DNA from: Allostella sp. ATCC 35155
GTDB lineage: Bacteria; Pseudomonadota; Alphaproteobacteria; ATCC43930; Allostellaceae
Length of the DNA stretch: 64,000 bases
NCBI GenBank assembly: GCA_006738865.1
Contig: AP019701.1
Span: 1,422,001-1,486,000 of the forward strand
Direction of reading: 5' to 3'
Shown piece after piece: positions 16,170-27,756 of this stretch. Under the pieces are notes generated by a model that was not told the origin of the DNA, searched no databases, and worked only from the letters and a program-made list of their open reading frames with translations. The position numbers and the translations under genes were made by a program. Numbering within the stretch: position 1 is the stretch's first letter; every line of letters starts with the position of its first letter.

Positions 16170-16343
16170 TCAGTCGAACGAATCGAAATCCCCCGTGCAG
16201 CGGAAGAAGGGCAGGCGGTTGCCGGGGGTGGCGTGGCGGCAGTCGGCGTCGGTGTCGAGGCGGACCAGCTCGTCCGGCGGCGCCTCCGGCGGGCCGGCGC
16301 AGGCCGCCGCCCCCAGCGCCAGGAGGAGGGCGAGGGCTCTCAT
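16170..16343 (-). CDS. Small lipoprotein
   Basis: 57 residues. The N-terminus MRALALLLALGAAACAG has a lipobox with the acylated cysteine at residue 15. The remaining 42 residues carry two more cysteines (DADCRH and FRCTG). Its ATG overlaps the stop of the CapA-like gene by four bases, so it is probably translated from the same mRNA. Function unknown. Confidence 0.7.
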   Translation of the reverse strand: MRALALLLALGAAACAGPPEAPPDELVRLDTDADCRHATPGNRLPFFRCTGDFDSFD

Positions 16344-17365
16344 GCGGGGGCCACCAGCACCTGGTCGCCCTCGATGACCAGCCGGGTGCGCAGCGCGGCC
16401 GACTCCTCGGTCAGGCGGCGCAGCAGTGCTGCATGGTCGCCGGGCGGGGTGACGATCGTCTGGTTCGTGTCGTTGCGGTTCACGAAGAAGAAACTGGCGC
16501 GGTCGAGCCGCTTGTCCAGGAGGTCGAGCTTCACGGCGAGGCCGGTCCAGTTGGTGAGCGCCTTGCCGCCATGCTCCTCCTGGAAGCTGAAGCCGCCCGC
16601 GCCATAGAAGATCGGCCGGCCCTGCCACTGCTCGATCGCCAGCGGCGCGTGGGGCCCGTGGCCGAAGACGACGTCGGCGCCGGCCTCGATCGCGGCATGG
16701 GCATAGTCGCGCTGGTACTGCAGCACCGCGTATTTCAGGCCCCAGTGGCACGACGCGACGACGAAGTCGGCCTGCCGGCGCAATGCGGCGATGTCGGCCC
16801 GCCACGCCGCCAGCCCGTCCGGATCGGCCCAGGTCACGACCTCGGGCGGCACGCCGGGTCGGGTCAATGTGTGGCCGTGTTCCAGCACCGGGCGATAGGC
16901 GGTATGGCCGGGGATGGTGGCGACGCCGGCCGCGCGGTCGGTCGCGACATGGCCGTTGCGCCAGTAGACCGCGGTGCGCTGGACGATGCCGACGCGCAGG
17001 CCGTTCCGCTCCACGATCGCGGGCGCGTGCGCGGCCCTGTGGTCGGCGCCGCTGCCGGCATGGGCGATGCCGACGGAGTCGAGGGCGGCGAGCGAGCCCA
17101 GCACCGCGGCCTGGCCGATATTGACGTTGTTGGCGGTGCCAACCGCATCGACGCCGAGATCGGCCAGCGCCGCCGCATGGCGGGCCGGGGCATAGAAGCC
17201 GCGCGTCTCGGCATAGTCCGCGGGCGGGTCGAAGAGGCAGCATTCGAGATTGGCGAAGACATGGTCCGCCCCGGCCAGCCGCGGCTTCACGCGGTCGAAG
17301 AGACGGCTCGCATCTTCGACGCCGAGGAAGTTGATGTCGCCGAGAAGGAAGAGGTGGTGGCGCAT
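16340..17365 (-). CDS. CapA family protein (metallophosphatase fold)
   Basis: 341 residues from ATG 17365. The opening LFLLGDINFLGVED and the NLECCLF motif (about 40-46), followed by TANNVNIGQ, ASCHWGLKY and GHGPHAPLAIEQW, form the metal-site pattern of CapA/PgsA-type proteins, related to calcineurin-like phosphoesterases. Family members are linked to poly-glutamate capsule or surface polymer formation. No signal peptide or membrane anchor is present, unlike capsule CapA, so the role may be a cytoplasmic hydrolase. It is divergent from the carbamoylase gene. Confidence 0.85.
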   Translation of the reverse strand: MRHHLFLLGDINFLGVEDASRLFDRVKPRLAGADHVFANLECCLFDPPADYAETRGFYAPARHAAALADLGVDAVGTANNVNIGQAAVLGSLAALDSVGIAHAGSGADHRAAHAPAIVERNGLRVGIVQRTAVYWRNGHVATDRAAGVATIPGHTAYRPVLEHGHTLTRPGVPPEVVTWADPDGLAAWRADIAALRRQADFVVASCHWGLKYAVLQYQRDYAHAAIEAGADVVFGHGPHAPLAIEQWQGRPIFYGAGGFSFQEEHGGKALTNWTGLAVKLDLLDKRLDRASFFFVNRNDTNQTIVTPPGDHAALLRRLTEESAALRTRLVIEGDQVLVAPA

Positions 17366-17476
17366 GGCGTCGGGGTCCGCTCTGATGCGTGGGCGTGGTC
17401 CCGGGGTTCTTGCCCCATGGGCCGGGGGCGCGGCAATGTCGGCCGTATGGGACAGCATGAAATCGGGAGAGCGACG

Positions 17477-18742
17477 ATGGCGGACGGCGGCGAATTCGGC
17501 GGCGCGGCGGCGAAGGTGGACGAGGCGCGGCTGTGGCAGCGCCATGTCGACATGGCGAAGCTCGGCGGCACGCCGCGCGGCGGGGTGCGGCGGCTGGCGC
17601 TCGACACGAACGACATCGCCGCCCGGCGCCTGCTGGCGGACTGGGCCCGGCCCTATGGCTGGCAGGTCTCGATGGACGCGATCGGCAACCTCTTCATCCG
17701 CCGCCCCGGCACCGACAACGACGCCGAGCCGGTGCTGTCCGGCTCGCACACCGACACCCAGCCCTCGGGCGGGCGGTTCGACGGCATCTACGGCGTGCTC
17801 GCCGCCTTCGAGGCGATGGAGGCGATCGAGGCGGCCGGCATCCGCACCCGGCGGCCGATCGAGACCGTCGTCTGGACCTGCGAGGAGGGCGGGGCGCGCT
17901 TCCCGATGGGGACGATGGGCTCGGGCGTCTTCGTCGGCCGCACGCCCTTGGCCGACGCCCGCGCCGTCGCCGACTATGACGGGGTGACGGTGGGCGCGGC
18001 GCTGGACGCGGCGCGCACTGCGCTCGCCGACCTGCCCGAGCGGCCGCTCGGCTTCCCGATCGCCGGTTTCGTCGAATGCCACATCGAGCAGGGCCCGATC
18101 CTGGAGGAGAAGGGGCTGACGATCGGCGTCGTCACCGGCATCCAGGGCGCCCGGCGCTTCCGCGTCGATGTCGAGGGCGCGGACGCCCATGCCGGCACGA
18201 CGCCGCGCGCGCGCCGGCGCGACGCCCTGTCGGCCGCCGTCGCCATGGTCTCGGCGCTGGAGGCGCTCTTCCACGACGACCCCGGCGACACCGTGCGCTT
18301 CACCGTCGGCCGCTTCGTCGTCACCCCCAACGCCCCGGCGGTGGTGCCGGGCCACGTCTCCTTCACGATCGATTTCCGCCACCCGGACGAGGCGGTGCTG
18401 ACGAAGCTGGGCGACCAGGTGGAGCCGATCTGCAAGGCCCACGCGCGCGCCTGCACCGTCACCGTCACCCAGACCTCGCGCGGCAAGCCGATCACCTTCC
18501 TCGACCCCGTTCCGTCGGCGGTGGAGAAGGCGGCGGCCGGGCTCGGCCTGCCCTACCTGCGAATGAACTCCGGCGCCGGCCACGATGCCGGCCCGCTGCA
18601 GCTCGCCGGCCCCAGCGGCATGATCTTCGTGCCCTGCGAACACGGCATCAGCCATGCGGAGGCCGAGAACGCCACCCCCGCCGACCTCGCCGCCGGCGCC
18701 CGCGTCCTCGCCGAGGCGCTGGTCGAGCTGGCGGGGCGGTAG
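17477..18742 (+). CDS. Zn-dependent N-carbamoyl-amino-acid hydrolase / allantoate amidohydrolase family (M20)
   Basis: 421 residues from ATG 17477. M20-family metal ligands are in SGSHTDTQPSGGRFDG, in the EEGGARF motif and in GFVECHIEQGP. The dimerisation-domain motif GADAHAGTTP and the C-terminal SGAGHDA complete the pattern. Enzymes of this group remove a carbamoyl or ureido group from N-carbamoyl amino acids or allantoate, the step that follows hydantoin ring opening. This is consistent with the hydantoinase-like gene at 2027, although the two are 15 kb apart. Confidence 0.9.
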   Translation: MADGGEFGGAAAKVDEARLWQRHVDMAKLGGTPRGGVRRLALDTNDIAARRLLADWARPYGWQVSMDAIGNLFIRRPGTDNDAEPVLSGSHTDTQPSGGRFDGIYGVLAAFEAMEAIEAAGIRTRRPIETVVWTCEEGGARFPMGTMGSGVFVGRTPLADARAVADYDGVTVGAALDAARTALADLPERPLGFPIAGFVECHIEQGPILEEKGLTIGVVTGIQGARRFRVDVEGADAHAGTTPRARRRDALSAAVAMVSALEALFHDDPGDTVRFTVGRFVVTPNAPAVVPGHVSFTIDFRHPDEAVLTKLGDQVEPICKAHARACTVTVTQTSRGKPITFLDPVPSAVEKAAAGLGLPYLRMNSGAGHDAGPLQLAGPSGMIFVPCEHGISHAEAENATPADLAAGARVLAEALVELAGR

Positions 18743-18772
18743 GGGGCGCAAGGAGCGGCTGTAGGCGCCCGT

Positions 18773-18856
18773 GCGTCCCTCGACTTCGCTCGGGATGAGG
18801 TAGGCCCTTGTTCGGGTCAAGGAGTTCCTCTCATCCCGAGCGAAGTCGAGGGACGC
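18773..18856. repeat. Dispersed palindromic repeat, copy 6
   Basis: Arms GCGTCCCTCGACTTCGCTCG and GTCGAGGGACGC enclose a centre containing CTTGTTCGGGTCAAGGA, very similar to the centre of the 60505 copy. It lies between convergent genes. Confidence 0.85.
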
Positions 18857-18871
18857 AACCCGCCGCCGCCG

Positions 18872-20255
<1,384 letters not shown>

Positions 20256-20269
<14 letters not shown>

Positions 20270-20933
20270 GCAGACAATATCCCGCGCCGCGGACCGTGTG
20301 CAGCAGCGGGTGGTCGAACCCGCGGTCGATCTTCTGGCGCAGGCGGCTCACATGGACGTCGATGACGTTGGTCTGCGGGTCGAAATGATAGTCCCAGACC
20401 TTCTCCAGCAGCATGGTGCGCGTCACCACCTGGCCGGCGTGCCGCATCAGGCACTCCAGCAGCCGGAACTCGCGCGGCAGGAGGTCGATGGTCTGCCCGT
20501 GCCGCTTCACCGTGCGCGACAGCAGGTCCATCTCGAGGTCGCCGACGGTGAGCCGGGTCGTCGGCTGGCCGGTCTGGCCGCGGCGCAGCACCGCCTCCAG
20601 CCGCGCCAGCAGCTCGGCGAAGGCATAGGGCTTGGCGAGATAGTCGTCGCCGCCGGCCTTCAGGCCCTTCACCCGGTCGTCGACCTCGCCCATCGCGGAC
20701 AGGATCAGGACCGGCGTCGTCTTGCCCTGGCGGCGCAGCGTCTCGACGATGGTGAGCCCGTCCATGCCGGGCAGCATGCGGTCGACGACCAGCGCGTCAT
20801 AGGGCTGGGACGAGGCGAGGAACAGCCCGTCCGTCCCGGTCGCCGCATGGTCGACGACATAGCCCGACTCCTCCAGGCCCTTGACGAGGTAGGCGGCGGT
20901 CTCGCGGTCGTCCTCGATGACGAGAATCTTCAT
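20256..20933 (-). CDS. OmpR/PhoB-family response regulator
   Basis: 225 residues from ATG 20933; an in-frame ATG 39 bases upstream is an alternative. The receiver domain has the acidic pair in VIEDDR, phospho-acceptor Asp51 in VVDRMLPGMDG and the lysine in YLAKPYAF. The C-terminal winged helix contains LLPREFRLLECL and ends NVIDVHVSRLRQKID, typical of OmpR-type DNA binding. It is the partner of the overlapping kinase and probably controls the upstream degP gene and its own operon. Confidence 0.93.
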
Positions 20934-21016
20934 TCGCCCGCCGTCGTTGGTCTGCAAAGCGGTTGCCACCATAGACTGATTCCCCGCGATTGCCCGATGC
21001 GCCGCGGCCGGTCGCC

Positions 21017-21235
21017 TCAGCGGGCGCCCGGCGTCTCCGATGCCGATACCGATTCGCCGGCCGTGTCGGTTTCCCTGGCCTCGCCCTCGATCAGCGGCCC
21101 GCGCGCGACCTCGCGGGGACGCTGGCTGAACGAGCGGCCGAGCAGCGAGATCATCACCAGCGTGCAGATCACGGAGAAGACCAGGAACGCGCCGATCACG
21201 ATCAGCGGCATCAGATGGCGAAGAAGCAACGGCAT
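21017..21235 (-). CDS. Small single-span membrane protein
   Basis: 72 residues. A hydrophobic stretch of about 20 residues (11-32, LIVIGAFLVFSVICTLVMIS) is followed by a hydrophilic acidic tail with EGEARETDT. It sits between degP and the response-regulator gene in the same direction. It could modulate the kinase or protease, but no family is recognised. Confidence 0.6.
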   Translation of the reverse strand: MPLLLRHLMPLIVIGAFLVFSVICTLVMISLLGRSFSQRPREVARGPLIEGEARETDTAGESVSASETPGAR

Positions 21236-21358
21236 GACGCACCTCGGGAAGGATGTCCGGTCAAGGGTCCGCGCCGGCCGCCGCCTGGGGGGAAGGCGGA
21301 GGCCGGCGCGCCCATGGCGCGGGCCCGGGACCGGAGCCCGGGCCCGCGCGACCCTGCG

Positions 21359-22894
21359 TCAGGCCTGGCCGAGGGGCAATGCGACGAAGCGCTCCGACCC
21401 GCGGCGGTTGACGAGCAGCAGCACGCTCTTGCGCCGCTCGCCCTGGGCGGCCGAGACCCGCTCGGCGACGTCGCCGGGCGAGGTGACGTTGCGCCCGCCG
21501 ACCTTGACGATGACGTCGCCCGCGCGGATGCCCTTGTCGGCGGCCGGGCTGTCGGGGTCGACGCTCATCACCACGACGCCGCGCACGCCGTTGGGGATGC
21601 CGTGCTCGCGCCGCGTCTCACGGTCGAGCGGGGCGAGGGCGAGGCCGAGCTTGCCCTCGCTCTGCGCGTCCGCCGGCTCCTGCTCGGCCGCCGCCTGCTT
21701 TTCGGGGTCGAGGCGGCCGATGCTGGCCGTCAGCTGCTGCTGGCGGGCGTCGCGCCACACCGACACCTCGGCGCGGCTGCCGGCCTCGGTCATGGCGACG
21801 CCCTGGGTCAGGTCGCGCACCCGGTCGATCGCGCGGCCGTCGAAGCCGATGATGACGTCGCCCTGGCGCAGGCCGGCCCGCTGGGCGGGGCTGTCCGGCT
21901 GGACGCTGGTGACGAGCGCACCGCGGGCCCGGTCGAGGGCGACGCTGTCCGCGATGTCGGGCGTCACCGGCTGGATCTGGACGCCGAGCCAGCCGCGCTC
22001 GACCTTGCCGGTCGTCTTCAGCTGCTCGATGATCGGCTTGGCGAGGTTCGAGGGAACCGCGAAGCCGATGCCGACGCTGCCGCCGTTCGGCGAGTAGATG
22101 GCGGTGTTGATGCCGATGACCTCACCCGCGAGGTTGAAGGTCGGCCCGCCGGAATTGCCGCGGTTGATCGAGGCGTCGATCTGCAGATAGTCGTCGAACG
22201 GGCCCGACTGCAGGTCGCGGCCGCGCGCCGACAGCACGCCCACCGTCACCGTGCCGCCGAGGCCGAACGGGTTGCCGACCGCGACCACCCAGTCGCCGAC
22301 CCGGGCACCGGACGAATCGCCCAAGGCGACGTAGGGCAGGGGCCGTCCGGCATCGACCTTGAGCACCGCGACGTCGGTCTTGGGGTCGCGGCCGACCAGC
22401 TTGGCCTTGAGCTCGGTCCCATCCTGCATGGTGATGGTGATCTCGTCGGCCTTGTCGATGACATGGTTGTTGGTGACGATGTAGCCCGTCGGATCGACGA
22501 TGAAGCCCGAGCCGGCGGCGCGCGCATGCCGCGGCATGCCGGGGCCGCGGCCCTGGGCGCCGGGACCGCGCTCGAAGTAGCGGCGGAAGAATTCGTTGAA
22601 GGGCGAGCCTTCCGGGAACTGCGGCATGTTCATCTCGCCGCCGTCGTTGCGCAGCGTGCGCTCGGTCGACACGTTGACGACGGCGGGTGAGACCCGCTCG
22701 GCCAGATCGGCGAAGCTGGGCAGCACCGACGCAAGGCCCGGCGGCGCGGTGATCGGCGCCTGGGCCGAGGCGAAGGGCACGACGGTGGCCGAGATGGCAC
22801 CGGCAGCCAGCGCCGCGCCGATCAATGGGCCGGCGGCGACCCGGGAGAGGCGACGCAGCGTCTGGCCGCGGCGCAACGGGGTGATCGAGGACAT
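21359..22894 (-). CDS. degP: Periplasmic serine protease of the DegP/HtrA family
   Basis: 511 residues from ATG 22894, chosen because GGAGGTCC lies eight bases upstream; an earlier ATG (22909) would overlap that site. A signal peptide ends near SAQAP. The catalytic triad is visible: His in NNHVIDKAD, Asp in KTDVAVLK and Ser in GNSGGP. Two PDZ domains follow (about 285-380 and 410-511). It degrades or refolds damaged periplasmic proteins. As the first gene of an operon with a two-component system it resembles DegP-type loci of alphaproteobacteria. Confidence 0.94.
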   Translation of the reverse strand: MSSITPLRRGQTLRRLSRVAAGPLIGAALAAGAISATVVPFASAQAPITAPPGLASVLPSFADLAERVSPAVVNVSTERTLRNDGGEMNMPQFPEGSPFNEFFRRYFERGPGAQGRGPGMPRHARAAGSGFIVDPTGYIVTNNHVIDKADEITITMQDGTELKAKLVGRDPKTDVAVLKVDAGRPLPYVALGDSSGARVGDWVVAVGNPFGLGGTVTVGVLSARGRDLQSGPFDDYLQIDASINRGNSGGPTFNLAGEVIGINTAIYSPNGGSVGIGFAVPSNLAKPIIEQLKTTGKVERGWLGVQIQPVTPDIADSVALDRARGALVTSVQPDSPAQRAGLRQGDVIIGFDGRAIDRVRDLTQGVAMTEAGSRAEVSVWRDARQQQLTASIGRLDPEKQAAAEQEPADAQSEGKLGLALAPLDRETRREHGIPNGVRGVVVMSVDPDSPAADKGIRAGDVIVKVGGRNVTSPGDVAERVSAAQGERRKSVLLLVNRRGSERFVALPLGQA

Positions 22895-23039
22895 GTGTTG
22901 GACCTCCATTTGCCGAATTGGGTCTGTTCGGTGACCGCCAATCTGGGGTCCGGCGGCTTGCGGATTACTTAAGGGGCGATTAATTCGGTTTCATCCCGGC
23001 ATTGGCGGCGGCGCGCAAAGCCTGCTACCCAGACCGGCC

Positions 23040-23834
23040 ATGGAACCGACCGTCCTGATCGCAGTTGCCGACGCCGTGGCCGAGGTGACGCTGAACCGCC
23101 CTGCCGTCCTCAACGCCCTCGACGAGGGCATGGCGGCCGAACTGGTCGCCGCGCTTGACCGCATCGAGCATGATCCCGCCATCCGGGTGGTGATCCTCAA
23201 GGGTGCCGGCGCCGCCTTCATGGCGGGCGGCGACGTCAAGCTGTTCGCCGCACTCGCCGACCGGCCGGGGGAAGAGCGCCGGCGGCGGCTCGATGCGCTG
23301 ATCCACGCCTTCCATCCCGCGATCGCCACCATGCGGCGGATGCCGCAGCCGGTCGTCGCCCAGGTGCATGGCGTCGCCGCCGGGGCGGGGATGAGCCTGA
23401 TGGCGGCGGCCGACCTCGCGGTCGCCGGCCAGTCGGCGACCTTCACGCTGGCCTACGCCCGCATCGGCACCAGCCCCGACGGCGGCTCGACCTGGTTCCT
23501 GCCACGCCTCGTCGGCCAGCGGCGGGCGCTCGAGCTGGCGTTGCTGACCGACCGCTTCGACGCGGCCCGGGCAGCCGAGATCGGCCTCGTCAACCGCGTC
23601 GTGCCCGACGAGCGGCTGGGGGAGGAGACGCGCGCGCTGGCGCTGCGCCTCGCCGCCGGCCCGCGCGCGGCCCTGGCGGCGACCAAGCGCCTGATGCTGC
23701 AGTCCTTCGATACCGGGTTCGAGGCCCAGCTCGCCGCCGAGCAGAAGAGCTTCGCCGATCTCGCCGCGACCGACGATTTCGCCGAGGGCGTCACCGCCTT
23801 CGCCGCCAAGCGGGCGCCGCGGTTCGAAGCCTGA
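23040..23834 (+). CDS. Enoyl-CoA hydratase/isomerase family protein (PaaG-like)
   Basis: 264 residues. Crotonase features: LNRPAVLNALDEGM, the oxyanion-hole segments AFMAGGDVKLF and HGVAAGAGMSLMAAADL, and IGTSPDGGSTWFLPRLVG, where Asp stands at the position often held by the second catalytic Glu. The PDGGSTW pattern is typical of PaaG/FadB-like isomerases of phenylacetate or fatty-acid catabolism rather than classic hydratases. It is divergent from degP and convergent with a CoA-ligase-like gene only five bases away. Confidence 0.88.
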   Translation: MEPTVLIAVADAVAEVTLNRPAVLNALDEGMAAELVAALDRIEHDPAIRVVILKGAGAAFMAGGDVKLFAALADRPGEERRRRLDALIHAFHPAIATMRRMPQPVVAQVHGVAAGAGMSLMAAADLAVAGQSATFTLAYARIGTSPDGGSTWFLPRLVGQRRALELALLTDRFDAARAAEIGLVNRVVPDERLGEETRALALRLAAGPRAALAATKRLMLQSFDTGFEAQLAAEQKSFADLAATDDFAEGVTAFAAKRAPRFEA

Positions 23835-23838
23835 CCTT

Positions 23839-25335
23839 CTATTCGTCCGGCTTGCCGGTCACTGGCCCGTCGCCCGGCGGGCGGGCTCGCGCGCGGAGTT
23901 CCGCGCGCACGATCTTGCCGGCTGCGTTGCGGGGCATGGCATCGAGAATGTGCACCTGCCGCGGCGCACGAAAGCCGAGCCGGTCGCGCGCATGGCTCAG
24001 GATCTCGGATTCCGTGACCGGCGCGCGGGTCGTGACGAATGCGGCCGGGATATCCTGGAAGGTCGGGGAGGGGATCGCCAGGACGACCACCTCGTCGATC
24101 GCCGGATGGGCTTCCAGCAACCGCTCGATTTCGGCCGGGAAGATGTTCACCCCCGCCAGGATCATCATGTCGTCGTCGCGGCCGGCCAGATGGATGGCGC
24201 CGTCCGGCGTGCACATGCCGATGTCGCCCGGATAGAACCAGCCGTCGCGGAAGCGCTCGGCGGTCGCCTGCGGATCCTCCAGATACTCCGCGACGACCGC
24301 CGGACCACGCACCCGGATGCGTCCGGTTGTGCCCGGCGCCACGGGCCGCCCGTCCGGATCGACGATCTCGACGGCATTCCACGGCAGCGCCCGCCCCACC
24401 GCCTCGGGGTGCCGGTGCAGCAGGCCGGGGGAGCCGCAGGCGATCGAGCCCACCTCGTTGGCGCCGTAGTTGATGGACAGCACGGGGCTCAGCACCCGCC
24501 GGACGTCCGCCCGCAGGCGCGGGCCGACGATGGCCGCGCCGATGCGGACGCGGAGATCCGGAAAGCGCGGCTCCGTCGCGTCCTGGAAGGCGCGGACCAG
24601 CAATCCGGCACCGGGCGGCGTGCAGTGGAGATGGCGGATCCGGTGGCGATCGATCAGCTCGCCGATGGCAGCGAAGCGATCGGCGCGCGGCGCATCGCCC
24701 GCGATCACCAGGGTGGCGCCGGCATGGAGCGCGAAGAGCGAGCGGGCGAGGTGGGTGAGGGTGCCCGCCGCCTGCAGGATCAGCACGCGCTCGCCCGGCG
24801 CGACCGGCCAGCCCGCGAGATCGTTCAGGCTGCGTGCGATCAGGTGCCGTTGCCGGACCGGGATCACCTTGGGCCTGCCGGTGCTGCCCGACCCGACCGC
24901 CAGGACGGCCAGGGCCTCCGCATCGGGGAAGGGCGGCGCCGGCACGTCGCCGGTCGCCTCGATCCAGCTCTCGATATCCGGCAGGTGCAGGACGGCGGGG
25001 TCGTCGGTGCCGGCAGCGGCGTCCGTCACGGTCATGGCGGGACGGATGAGGCGCAGCAGGTCCGCCCGCATGCCGGGCGGCGTGCCGGGCGTCAGGCTGG
25101 CCTGGATCGCTCCCATCCGCAGCAGTGTCAGCGACAGCAGCAGATAGGCCAAGGGATCGACCAGCGTCAGCGCCACCACCGTGCCCGGCCGCACCCCTTC
25201 CCTCGCCAGCCAGCCGGCGGCACGACATACGGCGCTGTCGAGCGCGCCGTACCCCACTTGGCGGTCTGCGTGGATCACCGCCGGCGCCATGGGATGTTCC
25301 CGGGCCCGCCAGGCGATCACCTTCGAGAGGAGCAT
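23839..25335 (-). CDS. Class I adenylate-forming enzyme (acyl-CoA synthetase-like)
   Basis: 498 residues from ATG 25335, 19 bases past the glycerol kinase stop; an alternative start at 25398 would overlap that gene. The adenylation core shows VGSGSTGRPKVIPV (P-loop), NYGANEVG, and the hinge WFYPGDIGM then HLAGRDDDMMILAGVNIFP, with the catalytic lysine near NAAGKIVR at the C-terminus. It activates a carboxylic acid as acyl-AMP, usually for CoA transfer. Acid specificity is not readable. Confidence 0.87.
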   Translation of the reverse strand: MLLSKVIAWRAREHPMAPAVIHADRQVGYGALDSAVCRAAGWLAREGVRPGTVVALTLVDPLAYLLLSLTLLRMGAIQASLTPGTPPGMRADLLRLIRPAMTVTDAAAGTDDPAVLHLPDIESWIEATGDVPAPPFPDAEALAVLAVGSGSTGRPKVIPVRQRHLIARSLNDLAGWPVAPGERVLILQAAGTLTHLARSLFALHAGATLVIAGDAPRADRFAAIGELIDRHRIRHLHCTPPGAGLLVRAFQDATEPRFPDLRVRIGAAIVGPRLRADVRRVLSPVLSINYGANEVGSIACGSPGLLHRHPEAVGRALPWNAVEIVDPDGRPVAPGTTGRIRVRGPAVVAEYLEDPQATAERFRDGWFYPGDIGMCTPDGAIHLAGRDDDMMILAGVNIFPAEIERLLEAHPAIDEVVVLAIPSPTFQDIPAAFVTTRAPVTESEILSHARDRLGFRAPRQVHILDAMPRNAAGKIVRAELRARARPPGDGPVTGKPDE

Positions 25336-25354
25336 GGGACCGGGTGCCCGGAGC

Positions 25355-26839
25355 CTACCGGCTGCGCACCCGGCCGACGGCGTCCTTCCATCCGGCATAG
25401 CGGCGGGCGCGCTCCTGCCCCGGCATCGCCGGCTCCCAGCGCCGGTCCAGGCCCCAGAAGGATTCCAGCGCCTCCAGCCCGGGCAGCACGCCGGCCCCGA
25501 TCCCGGCCAGCGCGGCGGCGCCGAGTGAGGTCGTTTCGGTGACGACCGGCCGTTCGACCGGGATCGACAGGGTGTCGGCCAGGAACTGCATGGTCCAGTC
25601 GTTGGCGGTCATGCCGCCGTCGACGCGGAGGTTGGTCGGCGCGGCAGCCCCGTCCGCGGCCATCGCCTCCAGGAGGTCGCGCGTCTGGAAGCAGACGGCC
25701 TCCAGGGCGGCCCGCACGATGTCGGCGATGCCGGTGTCGCGGGTGAGGCCGAGGATCGCGCCGCGGGCGTCGGCGTCCCAGTAGGGGGCGCCGAGGCCGG
25801 TGAAGGCGGGTACCAGATAGACGTTGCGGTCGGCGGCGGCCGAGGTGGCGAGCTGCGCCGTCTCGCCGGCGCTGGCGATCAGGCGCAGTCCGTCGCGCAA
25901 CCATTGCACGGCGGCGCCGGCGACGAAGATGCTGCCCTCCAGCGCATAGGTCGTCTGCCCGTCGAGGCGATAGGCGATGGTCGTCAGCAGCCGGTTGCGC
26001 GAGGCGACCGGCCGCGCGCCGGTGTTCAGCAGCATGAAGCATCCGGTGCCGTAGGTGCTCTTGATCATGCCGGGGCGGACACAGGCCTGGCCGATCGTCG
26101 CGGCCTGCTGGTCGCCCGCGATCCCCCGGACCGCGATGCCGCCGCCGAATAGATCGGGGTCGGTATTCCCGAACAGGCCGGCGCAGTCCTGGACGGCCGG
26201 CAGCATGGCGCGCGGCACACCGAAGAGGTCGAGCAGTTCCGCGTCCCAGTCCTGGCGATGGATGTCGAAGAGCAGGGTGCGCGCGGCGTTGGTGATGTCG
26301 GTCGCATGCACCCGGCCGCCGGTCAGCCGCCACAGCAGGAAGCTGTCGACGGTGCCGAAGGCGATCTCCCCGGCCTCGGCCCGCGCCCGCAGGCCCTCGA
26401 CCCGGTCAAGCAGCCACCCGATCTTGGTCGCCGAGAAATAGGGATCGAGCAGCAGGCCGGTGCGGGCCTGGACCATCGGCTCGACGCCGTCCGCCGCCAG
26501 CTCGGCGCAGCGTTCGGCGGTTCGCCGGTCCTGCCAGACGATGGCCCGTGCGACCGGGCGCCCGGTGGCACGCTCCCACAGCACCACCGTCTCGCGCTGG
26601 TTGGTGATGCCGATTCCGGCGACCGCCGCCGGCCCGACGCCGGCGGCCGCGAGCGCCGCGCGCGTCACCGACAGCGTCGCCTGCCAGATCTCCTCCGCAT
26701 CGTGCTCGACCCAGCCGGAACCCGGGAAATGCTGGGTCAGCTCCTCCTGCGCGCGGCCGCGCTCGCGCCCGTCGGCGCCGAACACGATCGCCCGGGTGCT
26801 GGTCGTGCCCTGGTCGATCGCGATCAGATGGTCCGTCAT
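25355..26839 (-). CDS. glpK: Glycerol kinase
   Basis: 494 residues, the usual length, from ATG 26839 with GGGGGAGG before it. FGGY-kinase motifs are clear: [16 protein letters not shown] at the N-terminus, the glycerol-contacting NQRETVVLW and WQDRRT, the second signature region [17 protein letters not shown] and [12 protein letters not shown]. It converts glycerol and ATP to glycerol 3-phosphate in the cytosol. No glpF or glpD lies nearby; the downstream gene is an acyl-adenylating ligase. Confidence 0.95.
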   Translation of the reverse strand: MTDHLIAIDQGTTSTRAIVFGADGRERGRAQEELTQHFPGSGWVEHDAEEIWQATLSVTRAALAAAGVGPAAVAGIGITNQRETVVLWERATGRPVARAIVWQDRRTAERCAELAADGVEPMVQARTGLLLDPYFSATKIGWLLDRVEGLRARAEAGEIAFGTVDSFLLWRLTGGRVHATDITNAARTLLFDIHRQDWDAELLDLFGVPRAMLPAVQDCAGLFGNTDPDLFGGGIAVRGIAGDQQAATIGQACVRPGMIKSTYGTGCFMLLNTGARPVASRNRLLTTIAYRLDGQTTYALEGSIFVAGAAVQWLRDGLRLIASAGETAQLATSAAADRNVYLVPAFTGLGAPYWDADARGAILGLTRDTGIADIVRAALEAVCFQTRDLLEAMAADGAAAPTNLRVDGGMTANDWTMQFLADTLSIPVERPVVTETTSLGAAALAGIGAGVLPGLEALESFWGLDRRWEPAMPGQERARRYAGWKDAVGRVRSR

Positions 26840-26967
26840 CGTTTCCTCCCCCGGCTCTTGGCGGCCGGATCGTGGCGTCCGGGCCCGGTGAAGGTCAATC
26901 CGCGTGGGTCGGGACTGGCTCCTGGCGTACACTTGTCGGCGGATGCTGGCAGTGCGATCATGAACCC

Positions 26968-27663
26968 ATGGTTGATACTATTCGTCGGTTGCATGTTCCT
27001 CTGCGGACTCCGGCCGATGTCGTGCCGCACCTCGGCAAGGGTGCCGCACACTGGAAGCCCGGCTATTCGGCCCACGCGCTGGCGAGCACCTGGTTTGCGG
27101 CGAACGGGCTCCCTCGGTCGGTGCGGCAACTGCTGGACGGCAGCCCAGCCTTCGCCGGCGCGGAACTGGTGGATGCCTTCTTCGAACGCAGCACCGACCT
27201 GGGCGACGGTCTACGCGGTCCAAGCCAGAGCGATCTCCTGGCAGTGCTCGGCCTCGATGACGCACTCGCCGTGCTCGCAGTGGAAGGCAAGGTTCGTGAG
27301 ACCTTCGGCCCCCGGGTCGCGAGCTGGCGCTCCGGCAGTCCCAGCCGGTCGACGAGGCTGGTCCGACTGCTCGACCTGCTGGGTGTCGCGCCTGCCGCCG
27401 CCGATGCGCTGCGATATCAGCTGTTCCACCGCTCGGCGGCGGCCATCTACGAGGCGCGTCGCTACCGCGCACGCCGTGCGATGCTTCTGGTCCACTCCTT
27501 CAGCTCCGGAGAGGACGGTTGGCTGGACTTTGCCGCCTTCGTCGCTGCGGTCGGGCTGGATTCGGTTCCGGAACAGGGGCGCGTCCTGGGGCCGCGGCGC
27601 GTCGGCGAAATCGAGTTCTACGCCGGCTGGCTGACCGATCGCCTGCCGTCCGACGCGGGCTGA
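26968..27663 (+). CDS. Conserved hypothetical protein, resembles DUF6946
   Basis: 231 residues from ATG 26968. Recognisable segments are [26 protein letters not shown], then [12 protein letters not shown] and [30 protein letters not shown]. From memory this pattern matches the uncharacterised family DUF6946; this was not checked against a database. It looks like a nuclease- or endonuclease-fold layout (the E-x-K in VEGKV), but that is only an impression. It is soluble, and divergent from glpK. Confidence 0.6.
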   Translation: MVDTIRRLHVPLRTPADVVPHLGKGAAHWKPGYSAHALASTWFAANGLPRSVRQLLDGSPAFAGAELVDAFFERSTDLGDGLRGPSQSDLLAVLGLDDALAVLAVEGKVRETFGPRVASWRSGSPSRSTRLVRLLDLLGVAPAAADALRYQLFHRSAAAIYEARRYRARRAMLLVHSFSSGEDGWLDFAAFVAAVGLDSVPEQGRVLGPRRVGEIEFYAGWLTDRLPSDAG

Positions 27664-27756
27664 TCCGACCGTCCCGCGCCAGCGGGTGCGGTCGCCCGGT
27701 GGAACGCAATCGGCTATGGTGCGTTGGCGAGCGGAATCACGAATCGGAGAAGGCCG